This document shows positions 44,841 through 54,918 of a stretch of DNA of 64,000 nt, piece by piece. A program made the position numbers and the translations under genes. Under the pieces are notes generated by a model. The model was not told the DNA's origin, searched no databases, and was given only the letters and a program-made list of their open reading frames with translations. The stretch covers positions 1 to 64,000 of the forward strand of contig JAKROC010000002.1 of assembly GCA_024509075.1 (NCBI GenBank). Direction: 5' to 3'. This DNA is from Endozoicomonas sp. GTDB lineage: Bacteria; Pseudomonadota; Gammaproteobacteria; Pseudomonadales; Endozoicomonadaceae. Within the stretch, counting starts at the first letter, position 1. Every line of letters begins with the position of its first letter.

Positions 44841-46043
44841 ATGAAAATTATTAAGCAACTTGATCGCATTAAACTGCCAGCCCTGCTTCTTGCAGTCATG
44901 TTTATCCCTTTTGTCACGGAGGGCTGGTTAAGTTATGACGTTCGGTCATTCTTTTATGCCTTGAGCCTGACCATAAAATCGGTACTGCTTTTTTTGCTGC
45001 CAATGATTGTTTTCAGTTTCGTGGTGGCCAGTTTCATCCGACTCGGTGGCAATGCCTGGTTGTTTGCTGTGTCGCTGGCTGGGGCAGTGTTCCTTTCTAA
45101 CATTACAGCGATTTTTACCGGTTATACCATTGGTTTGATGGTAGTACCAGTCATTGCCATGCCAATCACCCTTGGCCTTCTGGATGGTAATGCCCTGGGT
45201 GCTATGTGGTTTTTTGATCTGTCGCCTGTATGTTCTAACATGACGGGGCTGCTGCTTGGTGTAGCTGTTGGGATTTTGGTTAACCGGCTCAATAGCGAAT
45301 CCTTGCGAGATGGGATGTGCCGACTGAGCGAAGCCGCCAGCTGGGGCTTGACCTATGGGTTTGTTCCGCTGCTACCCCTGTTTATTCTCGGGTTCGCTTT
45401 CAAGCTACATGCAGATGGCATATTGGGTCAGGCGTTTAACAGTGTTGGCCCGTTGCTGGTGCTGGTAGTGATTGCCCAGCTCTGTTATTTGTTGGGTTAT
45501 TTTCTTCTGGCCGCCAATTTTTCTTTGTCCCGGCTAACGCGATACGTGAGCAATATCCTGCCCGTTTGGCTGACCGGGTTGGGCACTTTGTCGAGCGCAG
45601 CATCCATGCCAGTGTTGATTGAGTCTACCAGCAAAAATCTTGGCGACCCTGTTATGGCAAGAATCATTGTACCTGCCATCATCAATATCCATACCATTGG
45701 CAGTGCTATCTGTCTGACTATTCTTGCCTTAATGATTCTCAGTACCTTCGACCGGCCATTGCCGTCTTTGCCGTCTTTTGCCCTGTTTGGACTTTACTTT
45801 GCCCTGGTCAAGTTCTCTGTGGCTGCTGTGCCGGGAGGTGTGGTGCTTGTGGTGGGCCCTGTATTGCAAAGTCTTTTGGGTTTTTCTGACGAGATGGTGG
45901 GGCTGATAACGGCACTCTATGTGATCTTTGATCCGTTTGGCACCGCCACAAACGTCAGCGGCAATGGTGCTTTTGCCATTGTGTTTGACAAACTGTGTCG
46001 TTCTCTCAGGCTAACAGATGCTCGAAACTCCGGAGTATCTTGA
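44841..46043 (+). CDS. Dicarboxylate/amino acid:cation symporter
   Basis: 400 residues, 8 or more membrane segments, DAACS family (GltP/SstT/DctA group). Evidence: SLTIKSVLLFLLPMIVFSFV (family opening), TLSSAASMPVLIESTSKNLG, IVPAIINIHTIGSAIC and FDPFGTATNVSGNGAFAI, where the Asp/Asn-rich motif binds substrate and cation. The exact substrate (aspartate, glutamate, serine or C4 acid) is not fixed by these motifs. The last 26 bases overlap the next gene. Confidence 0.85.
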   Translation: MKIIKQLDRIKLPALLLAVMFIPFVTEGWLSYDVRSFFYALSLTIKSVLLFLLPMIVFSFVVASFIRLGGNAWLFAVSLAGAVFLSNITAIFTGYTIGLMVVPVIAMPITLGLLDGNALGAMWFFDLSPVCSNMTGLLLGVAVGILVNRLNSESLRDGMCRLSEAASWGLTYGFVPLLPLFILGFAFKLHADGILGQAFNSVGPLLVLVVIAQLCYLLGYFLLAANFSLSRLTRYVSNILPVWLTGLGTLSSAASMPVLIESTSKNLGDPVMARIIVPAIINIHTIGSAICLTILALMILSTFDRPLPSLPSFALFGLYFALVKFSVAAVPGGVVLVVGPVLQSLLGFSDEMVGLITALYVIFDPFGTATNVSGNGAFAIVFDKLCRSLRLTDARNSGVS

Positions 46044-46776
46044 CGACATTGCATATCTGGTTTTCGAACCAGTGTTTTTCAGGGAAACAGCAAGCGGGTT
46101 TAATTCACCGTTTGCCCTGAACTCACCTGAATCGATTGCCCCCTTGAGAGGGGCTTCGGTTCTTTATTTTGTCTGCCATTACGATCAGGAGCCGGTAGAT
46201 ATGGATTTGGCCCTCGGCGCGTCGTCGTTTGTTGTTGAAAAAGGTTACACGAAATCTGTTGCACCAGAGCAAAAAAGTGACTCATTGTTTTCGCATCAAG
46301 CCAAGCCTGATGGTGGTTTGCTGATAGCGCAACGCAGCGCGTCAGCATTAGCCAGTGGTTCTGAGGCAGCCTCTAGTCAGATAACGCTTGTGCCTGATTC
46401 CGTTTTGTACGCCCGGCACATTGTTGACAGGATCAGGGCGAACCAAACCCTGAATTTCCTGTGGTGGCAGCTCAGCAAGGAGATGAGCGACAAGCGGTGG
46501 TTTATCACATTTATGGGTTGTGCCAACCGCGTCGATTTTTGCGAGTATTCCGGTTATATATTTGATGAGTTTCACCTGCCAAGGGTGGAATTCAGTGGCA
46601 CCATTCGTCCGTCGCGGGCAGGTTGCCAGGCGAGTGTATTGAGCGACGAATCGCGGCACCCGCCCGTCAACATCAATGAGCTGCACAAGGCACCCGAAGA
46701 TGAATATTACAGGCTCAGGAGTTTGCTGGCGAGAGAGGCTGAAGTGCGCTCTTTCGTGTCGTTACCAAGAGCATAG
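46018..46776 (+). CDS. Hypothetical protein overlapping symporter gene
   Basis: 252 residues; the ATG lies 26 bases inside the symporter gene in another frame, a strong coupling signal. No signal peptide or membrane segment. Sequence has many Ser/Glu and some Cys (FMGCANRVDFCEYSGYIFDE), with no recognised family. A function linked to the transporter is possible because of the overlap. Confidence 0.5.
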   Translation: MLETPEYLDDIAYLVFEPVFFRETASGFNSPFALNSPESIAPLRGASVLYFVCHYDQEPVDMDLALGASSFVVEKGYTKSVAPEQKSDSLFSHQAKPDGGLLIAQRSASALASGSEAASSQITLVPDSVLYARHIVDRIRANQTLNFLWWQLSKEMSDKRWFITFMGCANRVDFCEYSGYIFDEFHLPRVEFSGTIRPSRAGCQASVLSDESRHPPVNINELHKAPEDEYYRLRSLLAREAEVRSFVSLPRA

Positions 46777-47393
46777 GGGCGAGGCTTTTAGCGTCACAGA
46801 CTGCAACTGTTGAATCCCGGAATATCGGCAGCGCAGGCTCAAATTCCTGGCATATGGGTATTCATTGTCTGGTTACCCTGAATTCGTACCATAATTGGAA
46901 ACTTTTTTGCTCTTTTGTTGACCAAGATATTAATTTCTGACGTTTGTACGTAACGCTTCTTTCTTTGCTCGAAGCCTTGGCAGCAGTAGATCCGAATGTT
47001 ACGTATAACTATCAAAGATCAGTAAATGGATTTCAACTTAGGTATCAAACTGTGGGGCCAATAACTTCCTGGACTGTTCTTGTTTTCAGCTTGGCAGACA
47101 AAAAGCGGACTTCCGAGCCTGAGACAAAGCCAGGTTGTTCAATGCCTGAAAATTAAAGGTGCTTGCCCAGCGTTCAATCAGTGGTGCAAATCCACTACAG
47201 CAAGAGTTTGATCAGAATTGAGGCGCAAACCCACTTCCTTTTGCACCCACAGCGCCCTGGGGTATATAGGGCAGGTTAAAAAACATAAAAGAGCATATAA
47301 CCATCATGTTATTAAAAAGTGTCTGGCATTAAGTCATCATGCAACAACCAACACGAATAACCTACACGCTCTCAACTATTTTGGGTGAATCGA
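46777..47393. other. Long intergenic region, no clear gene
   Basis: 617 bases. A 70-codon frame starting with TTG at 46944 is present but has no ribosome site or known family, and I do not call it. The region is more AT-rich towards 47280-47390. It presumably contains the promoter of the gene at 47394. Confidence 0.55.
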
Positions 47394-48782
47394 ATGGACA
47401 CGATATTTGGTAGCATTGGTAGCATTTTTTTTGGCAACAATCAGAGTGAAACACCGCCTGCGCCACAAAGCGGTAGCCCAGCTTTTGGACTAGGACGAAA
47501 TGTCCAGCCCCACCAGTCTGATGCTTTGGCAACACCTCCAGGCACAAGACAGTGTGACTCACGTCCACGACCAGGCAAGAGAATCCTGGATGATGAGTTC
47601 TGTGATGCCCTGACGCCAGAACAATGGAATAGAAAGTACCGAAAGGTAACCCTTGCAGGAAATTCGGACCAGTTGATGCAATGGGTCATCTTTAACGACA
47701 AGTCCAATTCAGAAAATATCACGATAGACACCCCGCCTTTACGTAAATCAGAATTGGCAAACCTTGAGGACATCCTGTGCAAATTAAAGGAGCACTATCC
47801 TGAGAACACGCCAACTGTACACATGGTCTATGAGATTTTTCATCCAGAGATACTTAATGACCAACAAAAAAATAACATACATCAATTTTTCCATCGGCTT
47901 TCAAAAGAACATCATGGACTCAGAACCATTGATTTCAGTGAAATCAAAGACAAAATATCTTACGGAAAATTAATATCTCAAATAAGAGAAACGATAATCG
48001 AGAAAGAAAAAACAGGGCTGATAAAAAAAATCCACCTGTTTCAAGAATTCGGAAGTCTGCTAGGAGCCAATGTCACAGAATTTAACTATCGGTACGGCAG
48101 CGATAAACCGCTTATGTGGGCAAATATGGTCAGGAAAAACCCATGGCTTTCTTCCTTTAACGGTGAACTGCTGATTAACGCTTACGACCAGAATGATCCC
48201 TTCCAGCAAAAAATGTTCAATGCATTTGTTGAGCAGCTCGACAGCATGTCGCCTGTCGACTTGAAAAATGTAACAGCCTTTAATGACCCCCAGCCGCTCC
48301 CAATCGGGTCAAAGGCAGTTTATGTTGACTTGCAAAGAAGCGCCCTGCTGTACAATCCAGAAACAGTGACAGGTTCCATGGACAGTGACACATCTTTGAT
48401 TTATCGAGACTTTGATACTGAAATGACGGGCGCCATGCCCGACATAACACTCGACTACGGGAAGATCCTTGGTGTTGAAGATTTTGTCATGTTCAATCAG
48501 TCAGATCCCTGCTCGCCATCCAGTCTCATAATTGAGAACGCAGTAATGGGTGTTACTCTGCCAGAAAACCAGACGTTAAAATCTGTGCTTGAAAAGGCCA
48601 GGGTTGATTTTATTAAGCCAGACAATCCTGATCACCTGAAGGGAAACCTGAATTTTTATACCAACTATAACTATGTTTTTAACCAACTGACCAGCTGTAA
48701 CACACTGGTACGCTCGACAAAGTCTTCCTTTACGCATCAAAAAACAGGCTCGCTTAAAAAAGACTTGGTTCAAAAAGGTTAG
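47394..48782 (+). CDS. Unrecognised protein, possible effector
   Basis: 462 residues from ATG 47394 (a GTG at 47385 adds three). N-terminal about 70 residues are Pro/Gln/Ser-rich and disordered, followed by a folded region of about 390 residues with alternating helix and strand. No membrane segment, no classical signal peptide, no catalytic motif seen. AT-richer than neighbours and bordered by long gaps and by a repeat element, so acquisition is likely. The disordered start and isolated location are like those of secreted effectors in host-associated bacteria, but this is speculative. Confidence 0.5.
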   Translation: MDTIFGSIGSIFFGNNQSETPPAPQSGSPAFGLGRNVQPHQSDALATPPGTRQCDSRPRPGKRILDDEFCDALTPEQWNRKYRKVTLAGNSDQLMQWVIFNDKSNSENITIDTPPLRKSELANLEDILCKLKEHYPENTPTVHMVYEIFHPEILNDQQKNNIHQFFHRLSKEHHGLRTIDFSEIKDKISYGKLISQIRETIIEKEKTGLIKKIHLFQEFGSLLGANVTEFNYRYGSDKPLMWANMVRKNPWLSSFNGELLINAYDQNDPFQQKMFNAFVEQLDSMSPVDLKNVTAFNDPQPLPIGSKAVYVDLQRSALLYNPETVTGSMDSDTSLIYRDFDTEMTGAMPDITLDYGKILGVEDFVMFNQSDPCSPSSLIIENAVMGVTLPENQTLKSVLEKARVDFIKPDNPDHLKGNLNFYTNYNYVFNQLTSCNTLVRSTKSSFTHQKTGSLKKDLVQKG

Positions 48783-48806
48783 GAACCAGCCTGGGGCATT
48801 GATAGA

Positions 48807-48910
48807 TATACCCGTCGCCTTTCAAGTTGCTACTTTGTTGGATGCACTCGCTCACCCCGGTCACATAGTATTTCTATGCTCCCGGGGCTTCGCTCATTTG
48901 CCGCCTCGAA
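48807..48910. repeat. Palindromic interspersed element, copy B, truncated
   Basis: Inverse orientation to copy A and about 104 bases long. Homology with the reverse complement of copy A runs from TATACCCGTCGCC to CCGCCTCGAA, with an 18-base shorter middle; the other end is missing. In the hairpin, CATAG and CTATG replace CATGG and CCATG of copy A. Confidence 0.8.
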
Positions 48911-49136
48911 AGAAGCAACGCTTCAACAGTTTTACAACTATGGCATTCCTCCTGAAATGGAGAAGAAGTGGGCGAAATGGGCAGACAATGAATGGAGTGC
49001 GGTTACCAGAACCCCGGAGGACAAAAAGATCACCTTCTCTTTTGCAATCAAACCAACAGCAAATGAGGCTGTTCTGAACCAGGTCAGCGTCAATGGCAAA
49101 AAGGTGTTGGTATATGAAGAAGATCGGTTTTTTTAA
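48911..49136 (+). pseudogene. 3' gene remnant abutting element B
   Basis: Open frame to a stop at 49134-49136 whose upstream end reads through the repeat (an ATG at 48876 inside the element). The remaining 70 or so residues (EKKWAKWADNEWSAV, KKITFSFAIKPTANEAVL) look like the end of a folded protein. Most likely the 5' part was lost when the element inserted or by a later deletion. Could alternatively be expressed from the element. Family unknown. Confidence 0.5.
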
Positions 49137-49282
49137 CCAATTTGTCTATCGGGCTGAAGAGAATATGAAAAAGTGATACGGATTATGTTTATAGATTGTC
49201 GTAAATTGTGGAGGAAGCTTGCCACCTGGAATGGAGGGACAGGAAGTGTCTGACTCCCCCCCATCTCAGGAAATGCACGGTA

Positions 49283-51301
49283 TCAATTGTTTGATACCAA
49301 TCGCTGGTGGAGACCTGATTCCCTCTCGGTCGGAGATTTGGCTGCCTTGACCAGCATATTCATGCGGGAAAAAACGCTCAGCTTTGACTTGGCTCTGGTG
49401 ATGCCGGTGTATACCAGTTCCCGGGTGATAACCGGGCAGTCTCTGTCTGGCAGCACCATTGCCACACTGGTAAACTCCGAACCCTGACTTTTATGAATAG
49501 TCATGGCATAAACGGTTTCATGTTCCGGCAGGCGGCTTGGGAGAAACAGTTTCAGTTGTTTGTCGGGCAGTTGAAAAGCCACCTTGAGCCGGCCTTCGTC
49601 TTGCACCGTCATACCGATATCACCATTATACAGACCAAGGCCATGATCATTGCGGGTGATCAGCACCGGCCTTCCCCGGTACCATTGGCTGCTGGCATCA
49701 ATGAGTCCTTGCTGTTGCAGGGCTTTTTCCATGGCTTCATTCAGTCCGGTGATGCCAAAAGCCCCTTCGCGCAAGGCGCACAGCAGTTGAAATTCGTTAA
49801 AAGCAGTCAAAATGGCTTCCGGCGTTGCCCGCTGTCCAATCAATTCCAGGTATGGGCGGTAGTTTTCCACGCTGTATTGAATCAACCGTTGGTAATCGGA
49901 TGGGGACGCCATGGGCATCAGGGCAATATCGGCAAAGTCGCCATCAAGTACCGATGTCAGTGATTTGATGTTCTGGCTGTTCACGGCTTTGGCCAGACTG
50001 CCAATACCTGATTGGGCATCAAAGCGATAGCTTTTGCGCAACAGGCAGAGACTGTCGGAAACGCTGTGATTGGCTGCTGGCTGGACTGCTGCGATATTTC
50101 GTACCGAGTGACCCGTCAGCGTTTCCAGCAGTTTGACTTGTGGCCCTGAGTAGCCAGAACCGGCTGCATGACAAATATCGCCCAGCACACTGCCTGCCTC
50201 CACAGACGATAACTGATCCCGGTCACCCAGCAAAATCAATCGGGCGTGATCGGGCAGGGCGGCCAATAACTGACTCATCAATGGCAGGTCGATCATGGAC
50301 GCTTCATCCACGACCAGAATATCCAGATGCAGCTGGTTGTCATGATTATGGAGAAATCCGCTCTTGCCGGGTAAGACCCCCAACAGCCGGTGCAGGGTGC
50401 CGGCCTGAGTCGGTATTTTTTCTCGCACTGCTGCGCTGCAATTGATGCGTGCCAGGGCCCCGCCGATGGACTCGGTCAGTCGAGCGGCGGCCTTGCCGGT
50501 GGGTGCAACCAGTTTGATATTGGGAGCAGCATTTTGTGCCAGACCAAGCTCGGTCAACAGAGCCAGCAGTCGGACGACCGTTGTTGTTTTGCCGGTGCCG
50601 GGGCCACCGCTGATCACCGAAAACGAGCGGCTTGCCGCCAGGGCGACGGCGATTTTTTGCCAGTTCAGGCAGGCAGAGTCAGGTATCAAGCGATCCAGCG
50701 TGGTGGCATCCGGGGTTGTTTGGTTGATGGCGGTGATAATTTCTGGCCAGTCCAGTGACTCACTGACTTCAATATCCAGCCATTTGATGATGGTGGCCTG
50801 CTGCTGTGTCGGCGTCTGCCCAGTACACTGCTGGGCGACAAAGGAGTAATCACGCTGGAACAGGCGTTGTAAAATTGTGCGGGCTTGCTGGCTATCGAGA
50901 ACCTCACCCTGTTGACGCAGCAAGAATCGGGCAACATTGCATTCATACTGCCAGTAGCGGTAAAGATAGAGCCGACCGCTGTCAAGTACCAGAGGGGTCG
51001 GTTGACAGTCATCACCCACTCTGCCATCACCCACCAATGGGCAAGCGCTGAGCAAGTTTGGCCATTGTTCCCGGACGAAGCCGGTGTGGGTCAGCAGTTT
51101 TTGGCTGGCGCTGTGATCCAGCCCGAACAGCGCCCCTTTGAGCGACATGCACACGTTCCCCCGGCCCAGCTCATGGCTTGTGTTGGCTCCCAGCAGGGTA
51201 ACCAGTGGGTCCGGGTTCATGGAGTGTAACAGGCGGGCAAATTGATAATCCAGGGCTCGGATGACGCCTTGCTGTTCCAGTAGTTGCAGCAGATTTAACA
51301 T
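49283..51301 (-). CDS. recD: Exonuclease V alpha subunit RecD
   Basis: 672 residues. RecD is the 5'-3' helicase of the RecBCD complex. Walker A GGPGTGKT near residue 233, DEASMIDL (Walker B), GDRDQLSSVEAG and the late TIHKSQGSEF and VYTGITRAK are helicase superfamily 1 motifs. It is the last gene of the leftward recC-recB-recD operon and overlaps recB by seven bases. Full length. Confidence 0.95.
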   Translation of the reverse strand: MLNLLQLLEQQGVIRALDYQFARLLHSMNPDPLVTLLGANTSHELGRGNVCMSLKGALFGLDHSASQKLLTHTGFVREQWPNLLSACPLVGDGRVGDDCQPTPLVLDSGRLYLYRYWQYECNVARFLLRQQGEVLDSQQARTILQRLFQRDYSFVAQQCTGQTPTQQQATIIKWLDIEVSESLDWPEIITAINQTTPDATTLDRLIPDSACLNWQKIAVALAASRSFSVISGGPGTGKTTTVVRLLALLTELGLAQNAAPNIKLVAPTGKAAARLTESIGGALARINCSAAVREKIPTQAGTLHRLLGVLPGKSGFLHNHDNQLHLDILVVDEASMIDLPLMSQLLAALPDHARLILLGDRDQLSSVEAGSVLGDICHAAGSGYSGPQVKLLETLTGHSVRNIAAVQPAANHSVSDSLCLLRKSYRFDAQSGIGSLAKAVNSQNIKSLTSVLDGDFADIALMPMASPSDYQRLIQYSVENYRPYLELIGQRATPEAILTAFNEFQLLCALREGAFGITGLNEAMEKALQQQGLIDASSQWYRGRPVLITRNDHGLGLYNGDIGMTVQDEGRLKVAFQLPDKQLKLFLPSRLPEHETVYAMTIHKSQGSEFTSVAMVLPDRDCPVITRELVYTGITRAKSKLSVFSRMNMLVKAAKSPTERESGLHQRLVSNN

Positions 51302-54300
51302 GCTTTGCGCGCCTCAGCATCATTGCCGTAAAAGAGTTGATCCAGACCATGCACCAGTTCATAACTGGGTTTGTGGCTGAATATGCCGTGATGATCCGGA
51401 TCATTGGCCTGCACACCACGCAAAAACAGGTAGATAACCCCACCGAAGTGCTGATCGAACTGATAATCCGCTATGCGCTGTCTGAGTAGTCGGTGCAGAG
51501 CCAGGGAGTAAAGCTGGTATTGCAGGTCATAGCGATGCTCCACCATCACATTGCTCATGGCTTGATGGGCGTAGTGGCTGGCTTCACTGCCCAGCCAGTT
51601 GGACTTGTAATCAAGCACATACCAGCGGTCGCTGTAGGCAAAGGTCAGATCAATGAAGCCCTTGAGCATGCCTTTCATGTGCTGGAACTGTAGTTTGCCG
51701 GCTCTGGCGCTCAGTGGGTCATGGCGGGCGATAAGCTGGTTTAGCTGATCCGGGTCCAGATGCGCAATGGGCAGATAGAACTCCATCTCCACCCGGCGGG
51801 CGCTGTCGGGCAGATTTATCAGCCGCATCTGGTTGCCATCGAGCGGAGCTTTCAGGCAGTTGAGCAGCATGCCCTTGATGGCAGGCAACCACTCGTGACT
51901 GTAGCCCACACGGGTCAGATTCTCTTGCACAAAGCGATCAAGGTATGAGTCACCGCTGGCTGAGCGCAAGGTGTTCATATCCAGATTTTCAAACAGGCTG
52001 TGCATAAAGGTGCCTGGCTGTGCGCCCTTGGGGAAATGGAACAGGCTGAACGGGTCATCACCGGTTTCAGCGGTGGCTTCCTGGCATTGCTGGATGACTT
52101 CGCGATCAAAGCCGGGAATCTCATGGCTGGCATCGGCGCTCGACGCATGGTGCCGCGAGAGGGCCGAGTAGCTGGTGGTCCACCAGTTCCTTTCAATTTT
52201 TCCACCGAAATTTCGCGCAGTTAGGGCATCTTCTTGAGATGTTGCTGCAACATAGGGAGGCATAGGGTCGAGAAGTGGCGGGGTGATTACTATCTGATGG
52301 TTTGGGCAGTCTGTCTCCAGCTGAGTCAGCAGGGCAGGAAGCTCTGAGAGGTAAATGTCTTTCCCTTTATTGAGCAGATAACCTACGGCCGTGCGGCGGA
52401 GGTCGGTCATGCCATCTTTCGATACCCGGCCGGACTTGTACGGTGCCATACCCAGATAACAGCAATAGACCGAGCGGGTCATGGCAACATAGAGCAGGCG
52501 CAGGTCTTCGGCCAGTCGTTCTTGTTCCGCCAGCCTTGCCGCCTGTTCGCAAGGCGTCAGGGCCAGCCATGGTTCGCTGGTGTCCGGGTCGTGGTATAGC
52601 AGGGAAGTGCTGGCGTTCAGGTGACAGACAAAGGGGAAGAACACCACGCCGTACTCCAGCCCCTTGGACTTGTGGATGGTAATGATCTTCACCAGGTTGC
52701 GCTCGCTCTCCAGATGCAGCTGCTGGTCATCGGCATTGTCGTTGGGATGACTGATCTGCTCGGCGAGCCAGCGTGTCAGAGCAGATGGCCCTTGCTGTTC
52801 AAGACTGGCAGCGGCGAGCAGTTCACCCAGATGCAGCAGGTCGGTCAAGCGGCGCTCGCCATCTGGGCTGGCCAGCAGCTGCTCAGCAAGGCGGCGTTGG
52901 AAAATTAGCTGGCGCAACATGGGCAGAACGCCTTTGCGCTGCCACAGTGCGCAATAGTTGCTGAACTCTTCAACCGCCTGCTCCCAGGCTTGTTCGTTGG
53001 TATTAAGGGCATCAAGAGTGGCGGCATCAAGATGAAGCAGCGCGGTGGCCAGAGCAGCCTTGATCAGGCGTTCATTGGTGGGATGCAGGCAGGCTTGCAG
53101 CACTTTTTCCAGGTCCGAGGCTTCCCGGGCGCTAAACACGGAGTCTCGGTTGCTGAGATAGATACTGGCAATATTCTGGTCTATCAATGCCCGACGTAAC
53201 AGACCAGCATGGCTGCCGCTGCGCACCAGTACGGCAATATCACCAGGTTGCAACGGTGCCTGTTTATTGCCGTTATGCACTATGCACTCGCCCTGGTCTG
53301 CCGCCGAGAGCAGGCGGTTAATCTCATTGGCTGTGGCCAGGCTCATGGCTGCCAGATAGTTTTCGGAGTTAACCGTTTCTTGTCCCGGTGGCAGCCAGAA
53401 GGTCATGGCCGGCAGGGGCTGGCCCTGGTGATAAAGCCGTTTGCCTTTCGCGCTGGGTGAAGGATGAACCGGTTCAAAAGGAATGCTGTCGTTGTAAATA
53501 AACGGTTCAGGCGAGTTCTGGAACACGCTGTTAATGGCTGACACCATCGCATCGCTGGAACGCCAGTTGGTGTCCAGGGTGTAGTGGCTGTGAACCTGTT
53601 CCCGGGCCTGCATGTAGGTGAAAATATCGGCACCACGAAAGCCGTAAATGGCCTGCTTTGGATCGCCAATCATAAACAGGCCGGTGGCCGGGTCATCGCT
53701 ATCTATGTAAATGGTGTTGAAGGTCTGGTACTGCTTGGGGTCGGTATCCTGAAACTCATCAATCATGGCGATGCGGTACTGGCTGCGAATGGCCTTGGCC
53801 AGCAATTCGCCGTCGTTACCCGGCTGGCCTGCGAACAGTGCGGCGGACAGGTTGCCCAGCAGGTCATCGAACGAGAGTTGGTGGCGGCTGGATTTCAGCT
53901 GGCTGAGCTGGGTTTTGATATGGTTCAGGGCATCACGGGTGATGACTCCTTTGAGGGTCTCTTTCAGCTTGCCGGGCAGAGCAAGGAACTCATCAATTTT
54001 TCTGAAAATGGGGTGGCTCGGTAGCTTGCCAGTCTTTAACAGACTTTTTTGTAAAATCTCTGTGCCATAAATCTCCCAGCTGTCTTTTTCCAGATTTGGG
54101 ACCAGGTCTTCACTGGCCAGAAACTCAGTCATTGCCGGCAGGCGCTTCAAGGGTTTGCGATCCTTGCGCAAGCCGCAGCCAAGCAGTTGTTGTTCAATGG
54201 TGTCCTGATCAGCCTGCCACAACGCTTTCAATTCAGCAGCCGGAACCAGGTATTGCTCCATGAAATCAGCCAGTGAGACGGGCAGTTGGCGGTCAGCCAG

Positions 54301-54918
54301 TTGCAGATTGGACAGGGGGAGCCACCTGCGCACAGCATTGAGTAGGTCATCGGGCGTTTTCCAGATCGACTGGATCAGTTTGGCCAGCGGTTTGTCCAGC
54401 GGGTAAAAAGTGCGCCGCCAGTAGTCGGCGGCACACAGTTGCAACATCGGTTCAATATCGGTGACCAGTTCACTGGAGAACAGCGTGCCACTTTCAAAGG
54501 CGTGCTGCTTGAGCATGCGCTGGCAAAAGCCGTGGATGGTGAAAATCGCCGCTTCGTCCATCTGTTGTTCTGCCGCCAGCAGCAGCGCCTGGCACTGCTG
54601 GGGTTGTGCCATATCATCAATCAGTTGCTGGATAAACAAATCGTCAGACTGGCCAGCGTTAAAGGCTCCCCGGGTGTCATGAATTCTGGCCCGGATGCGG
54701 TCACGCAGCTCGCCGGTGGCGGCATCGGTAAAGGTCACCACCAGAATCTGGTCAACAGTCAATGGGGTTTCATGGCGTGTCTGACCGTTGCCGTGGCCAA
54801 GCAGTGCGCGCAGGTAGAGATTGGCGATGGTGTAGGTTTTGCCGGTGCCGGCACTGGCTTCGATCAAGCGTACGCCATGCATGGGCAAGGTGCGGGGATC
54901 GAGGGTTTGGGACGTCAT
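51295..54918 (-). CDS. recB: Exonuclease V beta subunit RecB
   Basis: 1207 residues (E. coli 1180). 3'-5' helicase and nuclease of RecBCD. Walker A EASAGTGKT starts at about residue 20; DEFQDTDPKQYQ (motif II), GDPKQAIYGFRGAD and TIHKSKGLEYGVVF are present. The C-terminal nuclease has VLDYKSNWLG near residue 1100, with the catalytic Asp and Lys. Overlaps recC by four bases and recD by seven. Confidence 0.96.
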   Translation of the reverse strand: MTSQTLDPRTLPMHGVRLIEASAGTGKTYTIANLYLRALLGHGNGQTRHETPLTVDQILVVTFTDAATGELRDRIRARIHDTRGAFNAGQSDDLFIQQLIDDMAQPQQCQALLLAAEQQMDEAAIFTIHGFCQRMLKQHAFESGTLFSSELVTDIEPMLQLCAADYWRRTFYPLDKPLAKLIQSIWKTPDDLLNAVRRWLPLSNLQLADRQLPVSLADFMEQYLVPAAELKALWQADQDTIEQQLLGCGLRKDRKPLKRLPAMTEFLASEDLVPNLEKDSWEIYGTEILQKSLLKTGKLPSHPIFRKIDEFLALPGKLKETLKGVITRDALNHIKTQLSQLKSSRHQLSFDDLLGNLSAALFAGQPGNDGELLAKAIRSQYRIAMIDEFQDTDPKQYQTFNTIYIDSDDPATGLFMIGDPKQAIYGFRGADIFTYMQAREQVHSHYTLDTNWRSSDAMVSAINSVFQNSPEPFIYNDSIPFEPVHPSPSAKGKRLYHQGQPLPAMTFWLPPGQETVNSENYLAAMSLATANEINRLLSAADQGECIVHNGNKQAPLQPGDIAVLVRSGSHAGLLRRALIDQNIASIYLSNRDSVFSAREASDLEKVLQACLHPTNERLIKAALATALLHLDAATLDALNTNEQAWEQAVEEFSNYCALWQRKGVLPMLRQLIFQRRLAEQLLASPDGERRLTDLLHLGELLAAASLEQQGPSALTRWLAEQISHPNDNADDQQLHLESERNLVKIITIHKSKGLEYGVVFFPFVCHLNASTSLLYHDPDTSEPWLALTPCEQAARLAEQERLAEDLRLLYVAMTRSVYCCYLGMAPYKSGRVSKDGMTDLRRTAVGYLLNKGKDIYLSELPALLTQLETDCPNHQIVITPPLLDPMPPYVAATSQEDALTARNFGGKIERNWWTTSYSALSRHHASSADASHEIPGFDREVIQQCQEATAETGDDPFSLFHFPKGAQPGTFMHSLFENLDMNTLRSASGDSYLDRFVQENLTRVGYSHEWLPAIKGMLLNCLKAPLDGNQMRLINLPDSARRVEMEFYLPIAHLDPDQLNQLIARHDPLSARAGKLQFQHMKGMLKGFIDLTFAYSDRWYVLDYKSNWLGSEASHYAHQAMSNVMVEHRYDLQYQLYSLALHRLLRQRIADYQFDQHFGGVIYLFLRGVQANDPDHHGIFSHKPSYELVHGLDQLFYGNDAEARKAC

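Noticed and set aside
46944..47156. A 70-codon frame starting with TTG
   Set aside because: Rare start codon, no ribosome site, no recognised protein; insufficient support.
49287..54024. Several + strand frames of 60-190 codons opposite recD, recB and recC
   Set aside because: Antisense shadows of long, well-conserved genes.
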